Part shown: positions 19,604 through 28,900 of the stretch, piece by piece
How positions within the stretch are numbered: the first letter of the stretch is position 1
How the letters are laid out: each line of letters starts with the position of its first letter
Made by a program: the position numbers and the translations under genes
The notes under the pieces: generated by a model
What the model was told of the DNA's origin: nothing
The model's input: only the letters and a program-made list of their open reading frames with translations
The model's database searches: none
Source: Flavobacteriaceae bacterium
GTDB taxonomy: Bacteria > Bacteroidota > Bacteroidia > Flavobacteriales > Flavobacteriaceae
Direction: 5' to 3'
NCBI GenBank assembly: GCA_027081505.1
Contig: JALWKK010000059.1
Location: 1-49,754 of the forward strand
DNA: 49,754 nucleotides

Positions 19604-19894
19604 ATTGTTTTATGTTTTATTTGTCTTTAAACAGACAAGTTAAGTATTTATTTTGAGGTGTGTTTATCAAAATACAAACCAAAAAATAAAGCGGTCATTT
19701 TGGCTTGTGATGCAATGTTTTTTACAGACATATTGTCGGTTATAGAAGATAGTATTGCAAATGTCTCAAAAGCATTTTTAATTTACTTTATGTTGTTTAA
19801 TTGAAAATTTTTAATTTTTAGGGGTAGGGTAATTATGGTTTGAATTGTTTTAAGGTTGAATTTAAAACAAAAAAATAATCCTAAATCTATAACT

Positions 19895-20689
19895 ATGAAA
19901 AACCTAAAAATTTTGACCTTCAGTTTTGTACTATTAACGTTGTTTTTCCAATCTTGTAGTAAAGAGAATATAAATGATGGTGATAACGATGATACCGGAG
20001 AAGCCTTTTACAGTGTAACAACAAAAACGATTTTTTCCAATTTATCTGAGAATATTGCACAATCTTCCGGTACTGAAACCCCAACCGATTTGAGTAAATC
20101 ATTATCATTTGATTTCTGTTTCGATTTTGTGTACCCGATTACTTTAAAATACAACGATGATACCACTGTAAATATTAATAGTGTGCAAGAGTTGCTGACA
20201 ATTGTAGAAACCGTAAACCCCACGCATTATATTGACGGAATAGTTTTTCCTTTTCAAGTTACATCAAACGGAAATACATTGACAATAGCTAATGAAACGG
20301 ATTTTGCCGCTATTTTGTCCAATTGTGATTTTGACGGTGATGGAATAATGAACTTCTTAGATACAGACTGCGATAATGACGGAGTGCCAAATACTACTGA
20401 AGATTTAAATCATGATGGGATTTGTACTAATGATAACACCGACAATGATTCGCATCCTAATTATTTAGATATAGACGATGATGGAGATGGCGTAAATACC
20501 GAAGACGAAGATGCAGACCACAACGGAGATTGTGCCGATGATGATAGTGATGGCGACGGGATACCCGATTATTTAGACGGCGATAGTGATAATGACGGAA
20601 TAGAAGATGGTGATGACCCTGATGCCGATGGAGACGGTATAAATGATGATGAAGAAGAAAGCGAATGTAGTGACAACGACGATGATTAA
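19895..20689 (+). CDS. Lipoprotein with thrombospondin type 3-like calcium repeats
   Basis: 264 residues, start chosen at 19895 (MKNLKILT), which opens a lipoprotein signal ending LFFQSC; a 13-residue upstream extension is not signal-like. The central domain (about 35-145) is unrecognised and cysteine-containing. From about residue 150 to the end come tandem D-rich units such as DFDGDGIMNFLDTD, DIDDDGDGVNTED and DSDGDGIPDYLDGDSDNDG, the DxDxDGxxD calcium-binding pattern of thrombospondin type 3 repeats. The tail is almost entirely acidic. It is likely on the cell surface or outer membrane. It converges on the hybrid two-component regulator gene. Function unknown. Confidence 0.8.
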   Translation: MKNLKILTFSFVLLTLFFQSCSKENINDGDNDDTGEAFYSVTTKTIFSNLSENIAQSSGTETPTDLSKSLSFDFCFDFVYPITLKYNDDTTVNINSVQELLTIVETVNPTHYIDGIVFPFQVTSNGNTLTIANETDFAAILSNCDFDGDGIMNFLDTDCDNDGVPNTTEDLNHDGICTNDNTDNDSHPNYLDIDDDGDGVNTEDEDADHNGDCADDDSDGDGIPDYLDGDSDNDGIEDGDDPDADGDGINDDEEESECSDNDDD

Positions 20690-20740
20690 TTAAAAATATA
20701 TACACGTTTGGTTGTTGGTTATTGTATGTTTTTGCCCCGA

Positions 20741-20774
20741 AAAACTGCTTTGAAATTTTCAGAGCAGTTTTTTT
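20741..20774. terminator. Intrinsic terminator between the TSP3 lipoprotein and the regulator gene
   Basis: AAAACTGCT (20741-20749) pairs with AGCAGTTTT (20763-20771), followed by further T residues on the plus strand. It overlaps the stop codon of the convergent regulator gene. Confidence 0.85.
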
Positions 20775-23616
20775 ACGATAACAACTCATTTGGGCTAATA
20801 CCAAAGCGTTCTTTAAATTTTCTGTTAAAGTAAGAAGATGACGGAATCCCTACATCGTACCGTACTTCCGATAAGGTAAAATGTACTTTGTTTTGTAATA
20901 ACCGGTAGGCTTTTTGAAGCCTAATTTCCAAAATAAACTTCACCGGCGACATACCGGTGTGTTGTTTTAAAATACGGGTAAGTTGTCGTTGACTGTAGCC
21001 CACAACAGAAGCAAGTTGCGTTACTTTAAATTCTTCGTCGCTTATATTTTCTTCTACAACGGCTTTAATTTTATCGAGTAATTGTTTTTGGGCAGCGTCA
21101 ATTTCTTCTACCTCTTCAGGATGTTGTTGTATCCAACTTTCTCTATCCAGTTTGTTTTGTAGAAGGTTGTTAATACGTGCTAAAAGTTCGTTTTTATTAA
21201 ACGGCTTTACCACATAATCGTCGATACCAAGATTAAACCCTTTTATTTTATCTTCTTCTAAGGTTTTTGCAGAGATTAATATAAACGGAATGTTTTTAAG
21301 TTGTGGGTCTTCATTTAATTTTTCGCGTAATTGAAAACCGTCCAAACGTGGCATCATAATATCAGAAGTAATTAAATCGTAGGAGTTGGTGTTAATTTTA
21401 TATAGAGCTTGCTGTCCGTCAAAAGCCTTTTCGCAATCGTATGTTGACGAAAGTATTTCTTCTAGATACGAAGCCATTTCGGGGTTGTCTTCTACGATTA
21501 AAATTTTTGGTTTACCAGATGAAGTAATCTCATTGTTGTCTGTAGATAATTCTTCTTCGTTAGTATTGGTTTTGGAAAGCGATTTTTCACTTTGTTTTGC
21601 TTCTTTTTGAATAGTAGGAGTTACTTTTTCTTCTGAAACAGATTCAATGACAGCTATTTCAACAGGCATTGTAAAAATAAAGGTACTGCCTTTGCCTAGT
21701 TCGCTTTCAACGGTTAAGTTTCCATTTAATAATTCGGCAAATTCTTTGGCAAGCGATAAGCCGATGCCGATTCCGCCAACGGCGTTGCTTTGTGAAGATT
21801 GGTAAAAGCGTTCGAATATTTTTTCGGTTTCGTTAAAATGAATTCCTTGCCCGAAATCGGTTACTTTTACGGTGAGTTGTTGGTTGTTGTCTAAGTTTGC
21901 ATCAAAAATAATTTTAGTATCTGAAGGCGAATATTTTACAGCGTTAGACACTAAATTATTGAGTATTTTTTCTACTTTTTCTACGTCTATTTTTGCGGTT
22001 ACATCGGCTTCGATATTGGATTGATATACCAGTTTTATTTGTTTCATCTCGGCAAGTGAAACAAAAGATTTAAAAATACGTTTTAAGGTTTGGTCTAACG
22101 GTACGGTATTGAGTTTGATGGTGGTTTTGTTTTTTTCAAACTTTAAAAGTTCGAGTATTTCATTGGCGTCTTCTACTACTTTTTTTGAGTTGATAAGAGC
22201 GGTTTTTATGTTTTGTTTTGCTTTTTCTTTTTGGTCAAAGTTTTCGAGGGCAAGGTTTAAGTTTCCGGAAATTAAGGTTAACGGTGTACGTATTTCGTGA
22301 GCGATATTACCCAAAAATTTGGTTCGCAGTTCGTTTACCTCTTGTTCTTTTTGAAGTTGGGTTTCGGCAAGGAGTTTTTTACGTTTTTGACGATTGTTGT
22401 TCCACTGAAAGCCCATAAAACCAAATAATAATAACCCTAAACTTCCAAAAATTAATTTGTTACGCTTGCTTTTTTCTTGTTCGAGTTGTAGTTTTTGTTG
22501 GGCTATTTCTTTGTCTTTTTCGGCGGTTGCCAGTTTTACATTAAATTTCGCAAAATCTTTAGTAGCATTATTTTTTAAAACGGTATCTTTTAATTGCAAT
22601 AAAACATCTTTATAATCATTTGCCATTTTATAGTTGTTTAGTTTGGCATAAGCAAAGGATAATCCTTCAATGGCACTTAATTTATTTTCAAGACTAAAAT
22701 CTTTTGCTTTTTGATATTCATTAAAATAAGCAATAGCATTTTGATAGTTTCCCAACTTGTTTTCTACGAGACCAAGATCCAATAAAGCATAATTATGCAT
22801 TACATCGTAACTAATGTCTTTACATTTATGAAGACCTATTAATAAATTGTCTTTTGCTTCTTTGTATTTTTTAAAATTTGCACGTAAAGCAGTTCCTTTT
22901 AATACATAGAAATAGGCTTCGTAAGTTTTTAAGGATGTTTTGTTCTGTTTTATTAGTTCTAAACATTTATCGGTGTAGGTATTAAATTCACTTAAATTTT
23001 TAGACTTATCGATTAAGGCAAATAGTACCCGCAAATATAAATTGTTATTTTCGTTAATGTCTGTACAAATTGCATAAGCTTTGGTTAAATAATTACGCGC
23101 TATTGAATCTTGTTTAAAATTTGTGTAAATATTATATAACAAGTAATATGATTCTGCTATTAAAGTAGAATCTTTCATATTAGAAGTTATTTGCAGTGCT
23201 TTTTTACCGTAGTCCAATGCTTTTTGAGGTTTGTCAATGTTGAAGGTGTAAATCAGACTATGTTGAAAAGCAGATTTAAAACGAAAATAATCATCGTTTT
23301 TAAGAAGTAGTAAGCTATCCAAAATTTTTAATTCCGATAAAGCTTGTGAGCTTTTTCCCATATTATATAAAAACACAATTTTGTTAAATCGTACTTTATA
23401 CAATAGTTCGGTACAATCGTTACAATTCTCGGCATATTTTATTGCTTTATTTGAATAGTAAATGGCAGAATCTTGAGAAATATTGGAAGATGCAAATTCA
23501 GCATAATATTTTGCTTTTTCCCTATCGGTTTTTACACTATCCGGAAGTCTTTCCTGCGCGTAAAGAGTTCCTACAAGAAAAAATACAAAAATAGATTGTA
23601 ATAAAAACCGAACCAT
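20773..23616 (-). CDS. Hybrid two-component regulator: TPR sensor, histidine kinase, receiver, AraC HTH
   Basis: 947 residues combining a whole signalling pathway in one inner-membrane protein. Signal peptide (ending GTLYAQ); periplasmic TPR-like helical repeats (about 30-350); one membrane helix at about 388-407; HisKA with phospho-acceptor His440 in GNIAHEIRTP; HATPase with N-box NNLVSNAVKYSP and G-box DFGQGIH; receiver domain with Asp752 in ITSDIMMPRLDG; and a C-terminal AraC DNA-binding domain (about 850-947, ending RKFKERFGISPNEL). A TPR sensor replaces the beta-propeller sensor of the best-known Bacteroides HTCS proteins. Known HTCS proteins activate adjacent genes; the 21-bp-spaced direct repeats upstream of three nearby surface-protein genes are the obvious targets. 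A -7-like box, minus-strand TAGTTTTG (23637-23644), lies upstream. Confidence 0.95.
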   Translation of the reverse strand: MVRFLLQSIFVFFLVGTLYAQERLPDSVKTDREKAKYYAEFASSNISQDSAIYYSNKAIKYAENCNDCTELLYKVRFNKIVFLYNMGKSSQALSELKILDSLLLLKNDDYFRFKSAFQHSLIYTFNIDKPQKALDYGKKALQITSNMKDSTLIAESYYLLYNIYTNFKQDSIARNYLTKAYAICTDINENNNLYLRVLFALIDKSKNLSEFNTYTDKCLELIKQNKTSLKTYEAYFYVLKGTALRANFKKYKEAKDNLLIGLHKCKDISYDVMHNYALLDLGLVENKLGNYQNAIAYFNEYQKAKDFSLENKLSAIEGLSFAYAKLNNYKMANDYKDVLLQLKDTVLKNNATKDFAKFNVKLATAEKDKEIAQQKLQLEQEKSKRNKLIFGSLGLLLFGFMGFQWNNNRQKRKKLLAETQLQKEQEVNELRTKFLGNIAHEIRTPLTLISGNLNLALENFDQKEKAKQNIKTALINSKKVVEDANEILELLKFEKNKTTIKLNTVPLDQTLKRIFKSFVSLAEMKQIKLVYQSNIEADVTAKIDVEKVEKILNNLVSNAVKYSPSDTKIIFDANLDNNQQLTVKVTDFGQGIHFNETEKIFERFYQSSQSNAVGGIGIGLSLAKEFAELLNGNLTVESELGKGSTFIFTMPVEIAVIESVSEEKVTPTIQKEAKQSEKSLSKTNTNEEELSTDNNEITSSGKPKILIVEDNPEMASYLEEILSSTYDCEKAFDGQQALYKINTNSYDLITSDIMMPRLDGFQLREKLNEDPQLKNIPFILISAKTLEEDKIKGFNLGIDDYVVKPFNKNELLARINNLLQNKLDRESWIQQHPEEVEEIDAAQKQLLDKIKAVVEENISDEEFKVTQLASVVGYSQRQLTRILKQHTGMSPVKFILEIRLQKAYRLLQNKVHFTLSEVRYDVGIPSSSYFNRKFKERFGISPNELLS

Positions 23617-23680
23617 TAGTTGATGTTTTGGTATTTCAAAACTACAAAAAAACTTTATTTAAAATTAATAAAAATAGACA

Positions 23681-23747
23681 ATGGCAAAAATGCGCCACAA
23701 TATGGCAAATTTGCAACACTAATTTACTTTACCGAGACATACTTTTG
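23681..23747 (+). promoter_or_regulatory. Activator-type promoter, copy 1: two ATGGCAAA repeats plus -7 box
   Basis: ATGGCAAA at 23681 and again at 23702 (21 bp apart), joined by the conserved GCCACAAT, and TACTTTTG starting at 23740, 38 bp after the second repeat. No TTG -33 box at the usual spacing. The same arrangement recurs at 25897-25963 and 32844-32910. The site lies between the divergent regulator gene and the tail-fibre-like gene; the regulator's own putative -7 box is 37 bp on the other side. Confidence 0.75.
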
Positions 23748-23816
23748 TCCTGTTTAAAATTTAAAAAACAACAAAACGTACTGTAAAACAGTTATTTTTT
23801 TCAAATTAAGTTTAGG

Positions 23817-23848
23817 CAAGTCGCTTTTTCCTACAAAAAAGCGACTTG
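23817..23848. other. Perfect hairpin in the leader of the tail-fibre-like gene
   Basis: CAAGTCGCTTTTT (23817-23829) pairs perfectly with AAAAAGCGACTTG (23836-23848), loop of 6 nt. The GC pairs are at the base and the AU pairs at the loop, and no T run follows on either strand, so it is not a normal terminator. The region also holds a possible second promoter, TTG (23859-23861), 20 bp, TATAATTG (23882-23889). Confidence 0.5.
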
Positions 23849-23913
23849 TCTAATTGTTTTGCTATTTGTCGATTTTATTCGTATAATTGTCAGGTGATTA
23901 AAAAGTCAAGATT

Positions 23914-25524
23914 ATGAAAAAAATTATGTTTGTACTTATGCTGTGTACATTTTACTCAATTTTTGCACAGGTTGGTGTTGGGACTACCAGTCCAAATGCA
24001 AATCTTGATATTGTAGCTACAAACAGCGCAACTCCGGCTAATACAGACGGGATTTTAATACCTCGTGTAGATGCTTTTCCTGCCGTTAATCCCACGGCAA
24101 ATCAGCACAGTATGTTGGTATATCTTACAACAGCTACGGCAAGTGATGCGATTGGATTTTATTATTGGGATAACACTTTAACTGACTGGATACCCTTAAA
24201 AGGTGTAGAAAAAATAGACGATTTATTGGACGGAAAATCAGACAGTGATGGCTCGCAAGACGGATCTTCAGTATTTCTTGGTATAAGAGCTGGATCGAAT
24301 GACGATAGTACAGACAATCAAAACGTAGGTGTTGGCTTTGAGTCATTAAAAGCAAACACTGTCGGTTATATGAATACGGCAGTAGGACATCATTCACTTT
24401 TATCTAATGATGAAGGCTTTGTTAATGTAGCAATAGGAGCTCGCACGCTTATGTTAAATACATCGGGACACAATAACACTGCTATTGGATCAGGTTCACT
24501 ATCTTCTAATACTACAGGATTTGTTAATGTAGCAATTGGAAATAACGCTCTTGTTTCAAACAATATTGGTTTTATGAACACTGCAGTAGGAGCAGGTTCT
24601 ATGCTTTCTAACCTATCAGGTAGTTACAATACCGCTACAGGTGTATCATCGCTTTCTTACAATACAACAGGAAATAATAATACTGCATTCGGTCATCGTA
24701 CATTATATTCTAACAATATCGGTTATAATAATGTTGCAATTGGTTTTGAAACACTTAGTAGCAACACAGAAGGATATCTTAACGTAGCTTCCGGATACCG
24801 AGCATTATATAATAACAAAACCGGGAATGAAAATACCGCTACCGGATCTTCTGCTCTTTTTAGCAACACAGAAGGCAGTCAAAATATGGCAACCGGCTAT
24901 CAATCTCTTTACTCGAACACAACAGGCTCTTATAATACTGCGGTTGGTTACTCTGCTTTTAGTGTTGGTGCTGCCTATACCAATTCTACAGGTATTGGTT
25001 ATGACGCAGAGCCGGGAGCCTCTAATGTAATAAGATTAGGAAATGCTTCGGTAGGTACAATTGGTGGTTATGCCAATTGGTCTAATGTTTCTGACGGGCG
25101 TTTTAAAACCAATGTAAAAGAAAATGTGCCGGGAATTGATTTTATCATGAAACTTCGTCCTGTAACTTACAACTTGGATATGAGCGCCATTGCCGTATTT
25201 AACAAAACACCAGAGAGGCTTCGTTTAAAAGAAGCCGAAAATCTAAAAGCCAAAGAACTACAAAGTGGTTTTATAGCACAAGAAGTTGAAGCCGCTGCAC
25301 AGAGTATAGGTTATGATTTTCACGGTGTTGATAAACCTAAAAACGCAACTTCGCATTATGGTCTTAGATATGCAGAGTTTGTTGTACCTATAGTAAAAGC
25401 AATGCAAGAACAACAGGAGTTGATTCTTATTTCGGAAAATAAAATTCGAAAACTAGAGGAAGAAAATCAAAAGTTAAAAAACAGATTAGATGCCATTGAG
25501 CGAATGCTGAAAAATAAGAATTAA
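23914..25524 (+). CDS. Tail-fibre/YadA-like surface protein with S74 chaperone domain
   Basis: 536 residues. Signal peptide ending SIFAQ; an N-terminal domain beginning VGVGTTSPNANLDI and including GILIPRVDAFP and GFYYWDNTLTDWIPL, shared with the protein at 32935; then about 13 tandem 17-residue units (137 to about 357) of the type NTAVGxxSLxSNxxGxx, a YadA/tail-fibre left-handed beta-roll pattern; then a Peptidase_S74 intramolecular chaperone domain (388 to about 510) with SDGRFK, IMKLRPVTYNLD, SGFIAQEVE and YAEFVVPIVKAMQEQQ; and a terminal coiled coil. S74 domains trimerise the fibre and then cut themselves off through a Ser-Lys dyad; the Ser and Lys of SDGRFK are present. No T9SS signal is seen, so the route across the outer membrane is unclear. 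Confidence 0.87.
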   Translation: MKKIMFVLMLCTFYSIFAQVGVGTTSPNANLDIVATNSATPANTDGILIPRVDAFPAVNPTANQHSMLVYLTTATASDAIGFYYWDNTLTDWIPLKGVEKIDDLLDGKSDSDGSQDGSSVFLGIRAGSNDDSTDNQNVGVGFESLKANTVGYMNTAVGHHSLLSNDEGFVNVAIGARTLMLNTSGHNNTAIGSGSLSSNTTGFVNVAIGNNALVSNNIGFMNTAVGAGSMLSNLSGSYNTATGVSSLSYNTTGNNNTAFGHRTLYSNNIGYNNVAIGFETLSSNTEGYLNVASGYRALYNNKTGNENTATGSSALFSNTEGSQNMATGYQSLYSNTTGSYNTAVGYSAFSVGAAYTNSTGIGYDAEPGASNVIRLGNASVGTIGGYANWSNVSDGRFKTNVKENVPGIDFIMKLRPVTYNLDMSAIAVFNKTPERLRLKEAENLKAKELQSGFIAQEVEAAAQSIGYDFHGVDKPKNATSHYGLRYAEFVVPIVKAMQEQQELILISENKIRKLEEENQKLKNRLDAIERMLKNKN

Positions 25525-25659
25525 TTTTTTTTTTTTTTTTAAAAAAAAACTACTATAAATATTTTCTATCTTTTTAATTAAGAGAAGCTTTTTGAAAAGC
25601 TGATGTCATACCTTCCTAACCATCCAACTCTCTCACATTAGACATTTTAATGTCTAATT
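25525..25659. other. Intergenic region with T/A runs and two palindromes
   Basis: Directly after the stop codon come a T run and an A run that could pair as a weak terminator. AGCTTTT (25586-25592) / AAAAGCT (25595-25601) is a short hairpin. TTAGACATT (25638-25646) / AATGTCTAA (25649-25657) is a perfect 20-bp palindrome touching the left end of the dispersed repeat. No gene is visible. Confidence 0.5.
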
Positions 25660-25767
25660 CCTATTCTTAATATAAAATAGTCTATTTTATATTTAATGCC
25701 GTTACAGAATGAAAATAGTTCAATGAGAGAACTTGAAATTGAACTATATTGAATTGGTATTCGGTAT
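25660..25767. repeat. Dispersed structured repeat, full copy B
   Basis: About 108 bp, nearly identical to 34916-35038. Stem-loop 1 is ATATAAAATAG / CTATTTTATAT with a one-base loop, where the other copy has a 12-bp stem and CCAAA loop. Stem-loop 2 is ATAGTTCAAT / ATTGAACTAT with a 13-nt loop. The stretch from TTAATGCCGTTACAG to TATTCGGTAT differs at one base from copy C. No coding potential. Confidence 0.85.
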
Positions 25768-25896
25768 AATATCTTGCTCAAAAAGGGTTATTCCAAAGAT
25801 ATTTAATATAGATGGTAACTCGCAAATAAAAGAAATTACAATCTATTTGTTTTAATGCTGTGTTTTGCAGGCAATCAAAGAACTTATTTCATAACA

Positions 25897-25963
25897 ATGG
25901 CAAAAATGCGCCACAATATGGCAAAAATGAACCATAGTATTTAATAGTACTGGCGTAACATTG
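25897..25963 (+). promoter_or_regulatory. Activator-type promoter, copy 2 (LRR gene)
   Basis: ATGGCAAA at 25897 and at 25918 (21 bp apart) with GCCACAAT between, and TAACATTG (one base from TAnnTTTG) starting at 25956, exactly 38 bp after the second repeat. No -33 TTG. The LRR gene starts 29 bp after the -7 box. Confidence 0.75.
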
Positions 25964-25992
25964 CAGTGAATTAATCAAATAAAAAAACCAAA

Positions 25993-28900
25993 ATGAAAAA
26001 TCTAGTTTTACTTTTTACTTTTTTAAGCACTTTTGCTTTGGTGGCACAGACTACTTATGTGCCGGATGATAATTTTGAAGATTACCTTGAAATTCACGAT
26101 GCAAATGGTAATGCAGTACCTCTTGGCGACCCAAACAGTATGGGTAACGGTATTGCTAACGACAATTATGTTTTTACTAATAGGATAAATACGGTTACGG
26201 AGTTAGATGTCAGAAGCTTAAGTATTAGTGACTTAACAGGTATTGAGGATTTTGCAGCATTACAAATATTAAATTGTAATAATAATAATTTATCCAGTTT
26301 AGATGTAAGTCAACATACACTTTTAATGATATTGTATTGTGCTGGAAACAATCTTTCTTCCTTAGACGTACAAGCTAACAGTTTTTTAAGTGATTTATAT
26401 TGTAGAGATAATACTAATCTAACTACGATTACTTTTAATGTAACTACTCATCTAAAAGAATTAGATTTTACGAATACCGGTATCGCAAGTATGAATCTTT
26501 CAGGTTTTACTGCATTGGAAGTGTTAAATTGTGGAAGTACTACAAATACTGTAAGCTCTCTTAGTTCTTTAACTCTTACCAATACACCACAATTAAATAC
26601 ATTAAATGTATTAAATACAAAAATAACATCATTAGATATTAGTAATCATAGTAACTTTTTAGAATTTCATATAAACAAAAATTCACTACTAACACAATTA
26701 AATCTATCTAATATAGTCCATACTTCTCCAACAAATGCTTTTTCTGCAGTGGCAGAAGTTGATAATAATTCTGTTTTAAATAGTGTTAATTTAAATAATG
26801 CTAATATAAAATATTTGTACATAACTAATAATTCAAGTTTAACCTCACTGAATTTATCAAATACAGTAATACAAGACACTTTTAGATGTGGGAATAATAA
26901 TTTGAATAGTTTACAAGTTAATCACCTAACTAATCTAGTAGAATTACAATGCCAAGGAAACAACTTAAGCACCTTACAAGTTTCCAATTTAACTAATTTG
27001 ACAAACTTAAGATGCTCTTATAATAATTTAAGCACTTTACAAGTAGCTAATCTTACCAATTTAAATTACCTGAACTGTAATAACAATAACATTTCCAATT
27101 TATACCTATCTACAAATACTAACTTAACAGAGCTTTATTGCAATAATAATAATCTTTCAAATTTAGATCTTACTTCAATCTCTTCATTGGTAGAATTAGA
27201 TTGTAGTCATAATCAACTTACTTCATTAGATGTTTCTAAAAACACAAATTTACAACTGGTAGATACATTTAATAACAATTTAAAAGCATTGAATCTTAAA
27301 AACGGCAATAATAGTAGTTTGTATAATATTTCTGCAGTTAACAACCCTGATTTATTTTGCATCAACGTAGATAATGTAGCGTATGCTAATGCGAATACAA
27401 GTTGGCTAAAAGATATTACTGCCAGTTACAGCACCGATTGTTATGTGTATGTTCCGGATGATTATTTTGAGCAAGAATTAATCAATTTAGGTTATGACGA
27501 TGTGTTAAACGATTATGTTGCTCGTGTTTTTATTGAAAATGTTACTTCTTTAAACCTTTCCAACAAAAATATTACAGATTTAACAGGGATAGAAGGATTT
27601 ACTTCGCTAGAAAATTTAAATGCTTCTAGTAATTCATTAAATGTTGTAAATATAAGTCAAAATACCGCTTTAGTAACTTTAGACGTAAGTAACAATGGCT
27701 TGGTGGCTTTAGATGTAAGTAGCAATACTAACTTAACCGAGTTAAGATGTCAAAGCAACACAAATATTAGTAGTTTGGATGTTTCATCAAACCCCAATCT
27801 TACAACTTTGTGGTGTTATGGTAATAAAATTGAACAACTTAATTTAAATAATAATACCGGTTTAACCGATATTCGTTGTCATAGTAATCTTCTTAATAGA
27901 ATGACTATTAAAAACCAAAATAATAGCGCTATTACAACTTTTTCTGCGCATACAAATCCTAATTTAACCTGTATTGAAGTAGATGATCCTGTATTGCTTA
28001 CCACTAATTTTAGCGGAAATATAGACGCACAGACTTCTTTTAGTCTTAATTGCTATTATGATGACACCTATATTCCCGATGCTGTTTTTGAAGCCTATCT
28101 CGAAACCCACGATGCCAACGGAAACATTGTTGCTGTAGGCAGTTCTAACAGTATGGGAAATGGTATATCCGGCGATAATTATGTTACTACGGCAAAAATT
28201 AACACCGTAACCAACTTAAACGTGTCTAATTTAGGTATTTCCGATTTAACCGGTATTGAAGATTTTACGGCTTTAACGCATTTAAATTCAGGTGATAACA
28301 GTTTAAGCTCTATCAATATTAACACCAATACTAATTTAATTGTATTGCAACTATATAACAATAATTTAACGAGTATCGATGTTTCTGCATTAACTTCTTT
28401 AGAAGAAATTTATGTAAATAATAATTCTTTAACCGCTTTAGATGTTACTGCAAATTCAAATATTAAAAAAATATACTGCTATAACAATCAAATTACAGGA
28501 GAACAACTTAAATTTCCAACTCTAAGTAATATTCTTACTCATTTATTATGTCAAAATAATCAAATAACAAAGTTAAATTTAAGTTATGGTTCAGGAGCTT
28601 TATTTTCTTTATCTGTTTTGGATTGTTCTAACAACTCATTATCCGAACTATATTTAAGCAATTATCTAATAACATCATTAAATTGTTCTAATAATAACTT
28701 AAGTATATTAAATTTAAAAAACACAAATAATACTAATGTTACCTATTTTAATAGTTTAAATAATCCAAACCTAACATGTATAGAAGTTGATGATGCGGCG
28801 TATAGCACAGCAAACTGGACTAATAAAGATGTTACAACTTCTTTTAACAACGACTGTCACTATGACGAAACCTACGTCCCCGACGACAATTTTGAAAACT

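Noticed and set aside
20457-20804. His/Arg-rich minus-strand frame (115 codons)
   Set aside because: It is the antisense of the Asp-rich calcium repeats (GAT read as ATC/CAT) and runs across the terminator; composition artefact.
23817-23848. Hairpin as an ordinary intrinsic terminator
   Set aside because: GC pairs are at the base, A/T pairs face the loop, and no T run follows on either strand.
24322-24984. Regular 51-bp repeats as a CRISPR array
   Set aside because: They are in-frame 17-residue protein repeats with varying sequence; no spacers and no cas genes.
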